Origin: Gemmatimonadota bacterium
GTDB taxonomy: Bacteria > Gemmatimonadota > Gemmatimonadetes > Gemmatimonadales > Gemmatimonadaceae
Direction: 5' to 3'
Length of the DNA: 64,000 bases
NCBI GenBank assembly: GCA_016712265.1
Contig: JADJRJ010000031.1
Coordinates: 1,364,001 to 1,428,000, forward strand
Part shown: positions 15,895-23,542 of the stretch, piece after piece
Numbering within the stretch: position 1 is the stretch's first letter
Layout: each line of letters starts with the position of its first letter
The notes under the pieces: model-generated
Told to the model about the DNA's origin: nothing
The model's database searches: none
The model's input: only the letters and a program-made list of their open reading frames with translations
Program-made: the position numbers and the translations under genes

Positions 15895-18594
15895 TCACGG
15901 GGCGAGCAGCAACACGCGCACGGGTGTCGACACGATCGCCGTCGTGGTGCCGTCGCCGCGCTGCCCGAAGGTTCCTGGGCCCCAGCACCAGACTTCCCCC
16001 AGGGTGTTCACAGCACAGACGAGTGAGCCGTTAGGCCCGGAAGCCGGACCGACGTCGATGCGGGGCAGTGCCAGCGCCGGGCCCGGAACCGCGAGGTTGG
16101 TGGCGATCGTGGGCACCGGCTGGCTGCCTGTGGTGGTGCCGTCGCCGAGCGATCCGAGGTCACCACGCCCCCAACAGTAAACTGTGTGGGTCGCGGAGAC
16201 CGCGATGCCGCAGGTGGTCTCACCGCCAACGCTCAGCCGCAGGAATTGCACGCCTGGGGCGACCATGGTCGGGGGAGCGATCGTCGCATCGACGAGTCCA
16301 TCGCCCACCTGTCCACGCGTGCGATCACCCCAGCACCACGCGCGCGAGGTGGAGTCGAGCGCGCATGTGTGCACGAGGCCCCCATCGATGCGGGCGAAGG
16401 TTGTCCCTCCGGGGACCGCGAGCGGGGTCGGTACCATGGCTCCGACGATCGCGGGGTCGGACCCCAGCTCGCCGCGGGCGTTCCCGCCCCAGCAGAAGGC
16501 GGCGCCTGCAGCGGTCAGGGCACAGGTGTGGCTTTCTCCCGCGGCGATGTCAGTGAAGCGCAGGCCGCCATCCTGCACGCGCTGTGGCAGGATCACGGGT
16601 GACCCCGCCGATCCGATGCCGGTCTGGCCTTCGGCGTTCCAGCCCCAGCACCACGCCTCCCCCTGCGCCGTGAGCCCGCAGGTATGGTATCCCCCGGCGG
16701 CGATCTTCGAGAACGACACCCCACCCGATTGCGGTGGGAGTGGGGTGGACTGCACCCCGCCGATCGCCCCGTTGCCTAACGCGGCGAACGCGTTGAGCCC
16801 CCAGCAGAAGGCCGTGCCGCCCGCGAGTCCACACGTGTGGGCGTACCCCGACGTGAGGTCGGAAATCGGGAACGGCGTGACCACTCGAAGCGGGACCGAG
16901 GACAGGGGTGGGACGGTCGTGCCGATACCGAGGGCGCCGTTGGCATTCTCACCCCAACACTGGATGGTGGTGGTCATCGTGGCGCACCCATGCGACGTGG
17001 CAGCGGTGACTCCTTCGATGACGGCGCAATTGACCGCCAGGTCTGCGGTCACGCTCCCACCGCTCGGGACGGCCACGTGGCTCGGCGTCACGCCACACCC
17101 CGGCGGGAGTCCGGTCACCCCCAGCGTGTGGTCACCGGCCGGAAGCGACAAGGCATACATCCCGGATGCGTTCGTGGCGCCGGTAGTCCCAACGTTGGAG
17201 GACACCGTCGCGGCACCGAACGGCCCACGGGTCGTGCTGGCCACGATGCCGGATACGCCTCCAGGCGCCGGAGGCAGCGGCGCCGCAATCGTCCAGCCCG
17301 CGTGCCAGGGAATATTCGTGGCGATGAGGCCGGCCGGGGCTACTGCGCCGATGTAGGGTGCGGAAACGAAGAATGGGTCGGCGGGTGTTGCGGCTGGCGG
17401 TAGTGTGACCGCGTCGGTCCCGGGCCGGGGGCGCGCATCGGGTGTGATGAGGTTCTCCGCGCCAATGAGCAGCTGCTGCACCTGCGTCGGGCTGGTGACG
17501 ATGCGGCTCGCGTTCGCCGGGTCAGCGAGCCACTGGGCCTCGACGTCCGGCGATGTGTAGCCGAGGCAGGTGGGATCGGCGTCGGGGTCACCCGGGGTCG
17601 TCGCGCCGGCTACGAGGACGTGGGTCAGGACCGGCGGGTCGATGCTGAAGGGGATGCAGGTGGAGGCGTCGGCGAGCCCGAAAGCGACGGGAGGCCGGAA
17701 GGCGAGAACGTTGCGGAGCTCGCCGGACGTGCCGCGGGCGAGGACGATGGCCGTGGCGGTTGCGTGGAAGGGATTGGCCGGGAGCGAGGGTGCGACGATT
17801 GTGACATTGTGCAGGACGGGAGCAGAGCGGGGGACGCCCTGCGTATTCGCGCTGTCGTCGGCGGCGGCGTTGCTTGCAAGCATCCCGCCATGCTGCCAGG
17901 CGGCGTCCTGCTGAATGGCGACAAACTGTGCGTTGCCACGCCATCCGCCGAGCCAGGTGAGGCCGTACTCTCGGTTGGCGGTGAGGAAGGCATGGCGCAG
18001 CCCCACCGTGCCCCCGACGATCCGGAGTCCGTCGCGGCGGCTGCGGTTGACCTGCACGAAGTCGATGGTGGTGCCACGCCCGACGCCCAACAGCTGCAGT
18101 CCGTCGCGGGCATGTTCCACCCGGACGTAGCGAAGGACCCCCGAGGAATCGGCGTCATCGCAGCCGCCGTAGGCCAGGGCGCCGGCCTGGGTCTCCCGAC
18201 AGCCGGAGGGGCCGGTGCCGCGCGCGGCGGGACTGGTCAGGGCCCCGAAGTTGATCCGGGCGTTGCCCCGGATGCTCAGGCCGTCCCAGCATCCCTCATA
18301 CGTGGGACGCGAATTGCAGCTGAACACAATGGGCTGGAGGGGCGTCCCGATGGCGATCACACGGGCATCGCGGCTGATGGACAGGGAGGCGCCCGGAGCG
18401 GCCTCGATGCGGGTCCCGGGGGCGATCACGAGCTCGGCGTCCGCGGCGAGCGTCACCGGGCCGTCGAGGGCGACGACCGCACGCCAGGTCAGTCTCCCAT
18501 GGATGGTGCCACTGGCCACATGAGTGATCGGGCCGCGCGCGGCGGACGCGGTCGTGAGGAGGCAGAAGACGAGGGGAAGCAACCGACGGGACAT
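15895..18594 (-). CDS. Secreted beta-helix / RCC1 seven-bladed propeller protein
   Basis: 899 residues from ATG 18594, chosen because it gives a clean signal peptide (MSRRLLPLVFCLLTTASAAR); the longer frame adds 43 unlikely residues. Residues ~20-430 are a parallel beta-helix-like region (APGTRIEAAPGASLSISRDA, GCWDGLSIRGNARINFG, CDDADSSGVLRYVRVEHARD). Residues ~438-520 form a carboxypeptidase-regulatory-like beta-sandwich. Residues ~528-890 carry seven RCC1 repeats, each with a HTC/CWG signature (QCWGENANGALG, FCWGLNAFAALG, WCWGWNAEGQTG, FCWGGNARGELG, WCWGDRTRGQVG, YCWGRGDLGSLG, WCWGPGTFGQRG), enough for one propeller. The paired cysteines per blade suggest disulfides outside the cytoplasm. 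The beta-helix part is homologous to that of the lipoprotein at 32215-34518. Confidence 0.9.
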   Translation of the reverse strand: MSRRLLPLVFCLLTTASAARGPITHVASGTIHGRLTWRAVVALDGPVTLAADAELVIAPGTRIEAAPGASLSISRDARVIAIGTPLQPIVFSCNSRPTYEGCWDGLSIRGNARINFGALTSPAARGTGPSGCRETQAGALAYGGCDDADSSGVLRYVRVEHARDGLQLLGVGRGTTIDFVQVNRSRRDGLRIVGGTVGLRHAFLTANREYGLTWLGGWRGNAQFVAIQQDAAWQHGGMLASNAAADDSANTQGVPRSAPVLHNVTIVAPSLPANPFHATATAIVLARGTSGELRNVLAFRPPVAFGLADASTCIPFSIDPPVLTHVLVAGATTPGDPDADPTCLGYTSPDVEAQWLADPANASRIVTSPTQVQQLLIGAENLITPDARPRPGTDAVTLPPAATPADPFFVSAPYIGAVAPAGLIATNIPWHAGWTIAAPLPPAPGGVSGIVASTTRGPFGAATVSSNVGTTGATNASGMYALSLPAGDHTLGVTGLPPGCGVTPSHVAVPSGGSVTADLAVNCAVIEGVTAATSHGCATMTTTIQCWGENANGALGIGTTVPPLSSVPLRVVTPFPISDLTSGYAHTCGLAGGTAFCWGLNAFAALGNGAIGGVQSTPLPPQSGGVSFSKIAAGGYHTCGLTAQGEAWCWGWNAEGQTGIGSAGSPVILPQRVQDGGLRFTDIAAGESHTCALTAAGAAFCWGGNARGELGSDPAIVGAMVPTPLAVPGGTTFARIDGGLVHTCALDSTSRAWCWGDRTRGQVGDGLVDATIAPPTMVAPGVQFLRLSVGGETTCGIAVSATHTVYCWGRGDLGSLGDGTTTGSQPVPTIATNLAVPGPALALPRIDVGPASGPNGSLVCAVNTLGEVWCWGPGTFGQRGDGTTTAIVSTPVRVLLLAP

Positions 18595-18986
18595 GGGCAC
18601 CGGGAGGACGTGGGGACGGGGCCGAATCTGCGGGATCTCGGCGGCGGTGCCGTCACGCGCGTGAACCGTGGTCATCACCGGCCGGTCACGCTGACCGGCC
18701 CGCGTCGGTCGGGTCCTCGGCAAGCTGCGGAGTGTTAGGTGAGCGGTCCTCGGGCGATCGGTCCTGCCCTGGTCACCGTTGTGTCACCACGCGCCGACGA
18801 GGCCGTCACGGTCGTGCGGCGCGTGTCACGGTGTCGGTGACGTCGCGCAACACTCCTGCACCGAACCGTACGGCTGACTGGCCCCGGTCTCGTGTCCGCC
18901 CAACCTTCGCGTCCCCGCGCACCGCCCGTGGTCGCGCGGTGTCGCCGTGTGCTGAGCCTCCAATTGCCATGTGGGTTGATACGCCG
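18595..18986. promoter_or_regulatory. Divergent intergenic region with palindrome and GTCAC cluster
   Basis: This 392-bp gap separates two divergent surface-protein genes. It contains a 21-bp palindrome at 18680-18700 and five GTCAC/GTGAC pentamers at 18772, 18783, 18805, 18825 and 18837, spaced 11, 22, 20 and 12 bp. A GTTAGG motif lies at 18734. No reliable gene is seen; the reading frame through 18732-18968 is an N-terminal over-extension of the Big2 gene. Confidence 0.55.
18680..18700. promoter_or_regulatory. Perfect 9-3-9 palindrome, possible operator
   Basis: GGCCGGTCA, spacer CGC, TGACCGGCC: both arms match exactly. It lies 86 bp upstream of the RCC1 gene start (minus strand) and 287 bp upstream of the Big2 gene. 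The left arm plus two bases (GGCCGGTCACG) recurs at 22940-22950 before the TonB-receptor unit. Dimeric regulator binding or an RNA hairpin in the minus-strand leader are both possible. Confidence 0.5.
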
Positions 18987-21900
18987 ATGGTCCCCTCCCG
19001 ATTGACGCGCTTCTGTGTCGTGCTTGGTGCGGTGTTCGCCGCCGCCTGTGGTGACGACGTTTCCATCATTGCCCCGCCAGCGGAACCTGCGATTCGAGGG
19101 ATTGGGGTCGCGCCGGTGAACGCGACGCTCAAGCCCGGCGAAACGCTCATCATGGTGGCGCAAGTGACGGCGGACTCCGGCGCGGACCGCGGGGTAACGT
19201 GGAGCTCGGCAGATCCGCGGCGCGCCACGGTGTCGGCGAACGGGATCGTGACGGCGGTCTCCGAGGGGGTGGTGATCGTCACGGCGACCTCGCGCGCCCG
19301 GCCCGACATTTCTGCGTTTGCCACCATTCAGGTGCTCCCGGCGGCCACCGTGCGATCGATCGGCATTACCCCAGCGACCTTGACGTTGCGCGTGGGGACC
19401 AGCGTGCCGCTGGTGGCGGCGGTGCAGGCCGACTCCGGGGCAGACCGCACCGTGTTGTGGAGCTCGGCCGACCCGAGCCGCGTCTCCATCTCGAGTACCG
19501 GCGTTGTCACCGGATTGGCGGAAGGGGTCGCTGTGGTCACGGCGACGTCGCGCGCGCGCCCCGAAGTGTCGGCCTCATCGGCGGTGACGGTGCAGCCGGC
19601 GGCTGGCGTGCGTTCGTTGAGCGTGACGCCAGCGTCCGTGGAGTTGCAGCCGGGGGCGCAGCAGGCGCTGGCGGTGAACGTGCAGGCCGACGATGGCGTC
19701 ACCCGCAGCGTGACCTACACATCGAACAATCCCGCGATCGCCACCGTCTCTCCCGCCGGCGTGGTGACGGCCGTTGCGATCGGGACGACGACGATCACGG
19801 TGTCGGCGGTGGCGTCGCCTAACGTGACTGCGACCGCCATCGTCAGCGTAAAGTCGCCGGCGCCGCCGCAGGTGTCGATCCAGTCGATCACGAAGGGCGG
19901 AACCGGTTTCCCCGTCAACCTGCAGGGTGCGGGTGGGCAGCTCGATGTCACGATCAATGTGGCCCCCGGCCAGGACCCCCTGTCGACGGTGGACCTGATC
20001 GTGAACCAGAACGGGTCCGACATCCTCGTCGCCACGCAGGCGTTCCTCGGCGGCGGCGCAACGGCGGGCCGGGCGGACGCAGCGCAGGCATCCACCGCGC
20101 CGATCGTCCTGTCGTTCCGCACGGAACTGTACGATCCGGAGACGGGTGAGGTGCGCATGAAGAACGGCCCGGTTGCGCTGCGCGCGGTGGCGAAGTCCGT
20201 GGCCCCGGGCAGCGGGACGGCTCAGTCGGCATCCAACACGGTATTGCTGACCCTGTTCAATCCCGATGGCTTTCATGTGACGATGCAGGCGCTGAGCTCG
20301 ACCTCGCAGTTCAATGCCAACGACGCGAACGGACGCGCGTGGGTGCAGGCGGGTCGAGGGCTGGTGGTCCGTAGCGTCCCGGTCTCGTTCTCCGGGCGGG
20401 TGATCGGCTTGCGCACCATTGCCTTTCCCGGCGAGGCGCCGGTGGCCAACCTGGTGTCGACGCGTACTGGCGTCTCGGTTGACACCCTCGCGTTGAACGG
20501 TTTCAGCGCGCCAACCACGGGTGAGGCGTACCTGAATGGTCAGTTCCCCGCGATGACGGCGGCCAGCACGCTGGGCGAGACCATTGCCTTGGCCGGAACG
20601 GCGGGGACGTCGGGGGCCGGCGTGCTCAATGCCCAGCCGCAGGTCACCTCAGGCGAACGTCTCACGGGCCTCCGCGTGGACAACGCACCGCCGCCTTCGG
20701 GTGCGACCTTCGTCATCTCCACGGCCTCGGCCAACAGCAATAACTGGATCAACGGCACCTATCCGTTCGAGTCGGGACTCAGTGGCTTGGTGGGGGATGC
20801 CGGGGTCGGGCTGGCCGGTTCCAACACGACGCCAACGGCCGCCAGCGCCCTCGTGGAGTTCCGGATCACCGGTGGCGCGCTCACGGATACGGTCGTGGCG
20901 ACCCAGGGAAGCGCACTGGCGGCGACGACGACCCACCTGGCCTACAAGGGTGTTGCGCGCTATGCCGACCGCCTCGGCAACCGACGCGAGGTGCCGTTGA
21001 CCGGGTCTGGCGTGAACCCTCTCGCGACTTTTGGGGTGGACCTCGTGGCGCCGACCGCGCGTTACCTGACCAGTCCACCCCCAGGGGCCGCCACGATCGG
21101 CTTCTCCTCGGATTCGGTGTACACCTCACTGACGGACGTCGGCCTGTCGCCCTTCGTGTTCGGCATCGAGGCGATTGATGACCGCAGCGGGTTCGGCGCC
21201 ACCCCGGTTGAGGTGACGCTGGAGCGACACTCGCAGCCCAATCCCTCGGGCTCGTTCCTTGGCACGCGCACCTGCGTGATCGGCACCGCGGTCAATGGCA
21301 CGTGTACGGCGGGCGCCGTGGCCTTCGCGGGCTCTCCCCTCACCGATGGGTACCGGCAGCTCACCACGGCGCTCGATGGCACGACCGGGCTCGAGGGCTA
21401 CTACGGGTGGGTGGGTCTCGTGCGCGACCAGGCGGGGAACGCGAGCAGCGTGTTGCGCAAGCGCGTGCTCTATGACCAGGGCACCGGCGCCTCGGCGCCG
21501 CTGGTGGCCACGGCGGGCGCGCCCGCGTTCATGCGGGGCGGCCAGGCGGTGACCTTCGTCCCGGTCGCCACCGACAATGTTGAGCTGACGAAGGGCCAAC
21601 TGTACGTCGGCTACCCGAACCTGCCAACGACCACCATCCTGGCCTATGAAGGCGGAGCGGCGGGATCCTTCGCCATCGGGACCGCGTTTGACTCGCTGTT
21701 GACGTCACCAATTTCAGGTGGGCCCGGCTTCACGATCTCCCACTTTATCCGTGCGATCGAGAGCACCGATGTCGCGCACGCGCCGCAAGCCTACAACGCG
21801 GCGACCGTCAAGCCGAACGCGACCAATGTGGTCGTGCGTGATGTGCCGAACCTCGTGCCCGCGACCCTGGCCGCAAATGCGGTGATCCTGCCCGGGATGG

Positions 21901-22253
21901 TGGAGACGCCAACGGGGACTCCGGGGTTTGCCAACCTGACCGGCCAGCTGGCGCTGCTGAAGTGGCGTCCGTTCACGGGATCCGGCTTCATTCGCATGGA
22001 AGCCGTGGGGCCGAGCGGCCAGACCGATTCTCCGTTTGCCCGCGTCTACCTGGCCAAGCTGGAGGCGGGCATTGCGCCGAATGCCCAGGTCTGGCGTATC
22101 CTGAGTGAACAGACAGCTGCGACGAGCCAGGACAACGGGCTTGAGCGTGTCTGGAAGTACGATCTGGGGACCAGTCTCTCGGCCGGTTCCTACATCGCGA
22201 TCGGCGTCACTGACGACGGCGACGCGATCGTCTCACAGGTGATCGTGATCTAG
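18987..22253 (+). CDS. Lipoprotein with three Big2 (Ig-like) domains
   Basis: 1088 residues from ATG 18987, which gives a lipoprotein signal (MVPSRLTRFCVVLGAVFAAA then Cys21); ATG 18969 six codons upstream is an alternative. Three bacterial Ig-like group 2 repeats cover about residues 33-118, 119-205 and 206-292, each with the pattern ...TLKPGETLIMVAQVTADSG..., VTWSSADP, GIVTAVSEG and TVTATSRARP. The remaining ~800 residues are beta-rich with DLIVNQNGSDILVA-type strands and are probably further Ig-like or adhesin-like domains I cannot name. It is expected to be on the cell surface. Its 3' end overlaps the convergent lipoprotein gene by 4 bp. Confidence 0.87.
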   Translation: MVPSRLTRFCVVLGAVFAAACGDDVSIIAPPAEPAIRGIGVAPVNATLKPGETLIMVAQVTADSGADRGVTWSSADPRRATVSANGIVTAVSEGVVIVTATSRARPDISAFATIQVLPAATVRSIGITPATLTLRVGTSVPLVAAVQADSGADRTVLWSSADPSRVSISSTGVVTGLAEGVAVVTATSRARPEVSASSAVTVQPAAGVRSLSVTPASVELQPGAQQALAVNVQADDGVTRSVTYTSNNPAIATVSPAGVVTAVAIGTTTITVSAVASPNVTATAIVSVKSPAPPQVSIQSITKGGTGFPVNLQGAGGQLDVTINVAPGQDPLSTVDLIVNQNGSDILVATQAFLGGGATAGRADAAQASTAPIVLSFRTELYDPETGEVRMKNGPVALRAVAKSVAPGSGTAQSASNTVLLTLFNPDGFHVTMQALSSTSQFNANDANGRAWVQAGRGLVVRSVPVSFSGRVIGLRTIAFPGEAPVANLVSTRTGVSVDTLALNGFSAPTTGEAYLNGQFPAMTAASTLGETIALAGTAGTSGAGVLNAQPQVTSGERLTGLRVDNAPPPSGATFVISTASANSNNWINGTYPFESGLSGLVGDAGVGLAGSNTTPTAASALVEFRITGGALTDTVVATQGSALAATTTHLAYKGVARYADRLGNRREVPLTGSGVNPLATFGVDLVAPTARYLTSPPPGAATIGFSSDSVYTSLTDVGLSPFVFGIEAIDDRSGFGATPVEVTLERHSQPNPSGSFLGTRTCVIGTAVNGTCTAGAVAFAGSPLTDGYRQLTTALDGTTGLEGYYGWVGLVRDQAGNASSVLRKRVLYDQGTGASAPLVATAGAPAFMRGGQAVTFVPVATDNVELTKGQLYVGYPNLPTTTILAYEGGAAGSFAIGTAFDSLLTSPISGGPGFTISHFIRAIESTDVAHAPQAYNAATVKPNATNVVVRDVPNLVPATLAANAVILPGMVETPTGTPGFANLTGQLALLKWRPFTGSGFIRMEAVGPSGQTDSPFARVYLAKLEAGIAPNAQVWRILSEQTAATSQDNGLERVWKYDLGTSLSAGSYIAIGVTDDGDAIVSQVIVI

Positions 22254-22912
22254 TCTGGATTGGCCAGGTCGGCTGCGAGGACCAAATGGAGGCGCACGTC
22301 CCGCACGGTGGGCTCCGCGTCAAAGCCGATGGTGCGCCACTCCGTGGCGTCACCGGCGGCGACGGGGGCGGCGAACCGCTTGAACCGGGCGCAGGTGGGG
22401 CCGGGTGGCAGGCAGGGGGTGGAGCGCCAGTAGTCGAAGGGAAGGCCGTCCCAGTCCACCGAGGGGGAGACGGTCCCACTGCCGGGCACGGCGATCCGCA
22501 GCTCGTTAGGCGAGGTGACCGTAATCCCACCCGGGGTGGCGAGCGCTTCGACACGCGCGGCAAACAGGTAGATGCCGCCGCCACCATCCGGCGCCGTGGG
22601 AAACGTGGGTGTCACGAGGCGTGTGCGCGTGAGGCGATTGTGGATGCGCACGCTGGCGGTGACGCGCACCCACCCGGGTCGCACGGCGCCGACCATGGAG
22701 CGACGCAGGTCGCGCACCTCAACGGCGAGCGCGTCCTGGCCGAGCAGGGAGTGGAAGGCGAGCGACGGCGCGGGCGCCCCAACGAGCGAGACGTCGTGCA
22801 CCAGCGCGAGGCGCGCGATGGCCGGGGGCAGCGGTGGCGGCGGCGTGACCTCAGCGGTCACGGCGCTGCGGCAGGCCACCAGGCTGGTGAGGAGCAGGAG
22901 ATGGGGGCGCAT
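22250..22912 (-). CDS. Lipoprotein consisting of a single locus-specific N-terminal-type domain
   Basis: 220 residues with lipobox LVAC (MRPHLLLLTSLVACRS, Cys14). The body is a stand-alone version of the domain found at the N-terminus of the proteins at 30005 and 36496: VRIHNRLTRTRLVTPTFPTA, GGITVTSPNELRIAVPGSG, VDWDGLPFDYWRSTPC, and the ending PTVRDVRLHLVLAADLANPD, which parallels PTVGDFRVKMILAADL in the others. It therefore is a third paralogue, transcribed on the opposite strand. Function is unknown. Its start lies in the same ~600-bp gap as the promoter of the TonB-receptor operon. Confidence 0.78.
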   Translation of the reverse strand: MRPHLLLLTSLVACRSAVTAEVTPPPPLPPAIARLALVHDVSLVGAPAPSLAFHSLLGQDALAVEVRDLRRSMVGAVRPGWVRVTASVRIHNRLTRTRLVTPTFPTAPDGGGGIYLFAARVEALATPGGITVTSPNELRIAVPGSGTVSPSVDWDGLPFDYWRSTPCLPPGPTCARFKRFAAPVAAGDATEWRTIGFDAEPTVRDVRLHLVLAADLANPD

Positions 22913-23152
22913 GGCGAAGAGGGGACGTCCGCAAGTGTCGGCCGGTCACGTGTAACAGCCGCTGGCGACCGTGTAACGCTTCCCGATACACAACACCGCG
23001 TGAATGCGGACCGAAGCGTTGCGCGCTCTCTACCACGCGCCAATGGCCGGACGCGCCCGGGAGGGCGATCATCCCTTCCCACGCGCCGCCGTGGCTGGAG
23101 GCCTAACGAGTCATGGCCCGGCCGCCGGGCAGCGCCCAGCGAAGGACGAGGA
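22913..23152. promoter_or_regulatory. Divergent promoter region with 21-bp-spaced CGTGTAAC repeats
   Basis: Two exact copies of CGTGTAAC start at 22949 and 22970, 21 bp apart, which puts them on the same face of the helix. A third related pentamer GTCAC begins at 22945, within GGCCGGTCACG, also found at 18680. An A/T-containing GATACAC follows at about 22984. This lies just upstream of the lipoprotein on the minus strand and about 550 bp before the TonB receptor start. It may be a tandem regulator site; the evidence is only the pattern. Confidence 0.4.
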
Positions 23153-23542
23153 GTGGCCAAGCGACGTTCACGGACCAGGGTAGGCAGGGATCGGCCGCGT
23201 CCGACGACATCCGCACCCTCCGCCCTCCTGATCCCCATCGCGGCCCACCGGCTCACCGCGCCCGTCATCCACGGGGGCAATCTCTATCGCGTGATCGAGA
23301 GTGCCGCCGGCCAGTGCGTCCTGCAGGAGTGGTGCGCGGGCTACTGGATGCCGAGCCTGCTTCCGCTCTACGAACTCAACGATGCCCGCCTCGCCTCGGA
23401 GCGGGACCTCGCCGAACGACAGGTGCCCATCGCGGACCGCCAGGTGACCACAGCGTCACTGGCATGGACCGCGCCGACTCTTACCCGCTTGCCCCACCAA
23501 GAGAGTGTGGCACGCCAGAGGAAATTGCATGTCAACCAGTGA
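23153..23542 (+). CDS. Possible small protein upstream of the TonB receptor
   Basis: A 129-codon reading frame from GTG 23153, preceded by GAAGGACGAGGA, which could serve as a ribosome-binding site. The middle (APVIHGGNLYRVIESAAGQC, then WCAGYWMPSLLPLYELNDAR) has a natural-looking composition with aromatic residues and cysteines, unlike the shadow frames. However it has no recognised family, an Arg-rich N-terminus, and its end overlaps the TonB receptor start by 14 bp. It may instead be untranslated leader. Low confidence. Confidence 0.3.
   Translation: MAKRRSRTRVGRDRPRPTTSAPSALLIPIAAHRLTAPVIHGGNLYRVIESAAGQCVLQEWCAGYWMPSLLPLYELNDARLASERDLAERQVPIADRQVTTASLAWTAPTLTRLPHQESVARQRKLHVNQ

Noticed and set aside
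19080..19860. Tandem repeats as a CRISPR or satellite
   Set aside because: They are ~255-bp repeats that encode Big2 domains; there are no identical short repeats with unique spacers.
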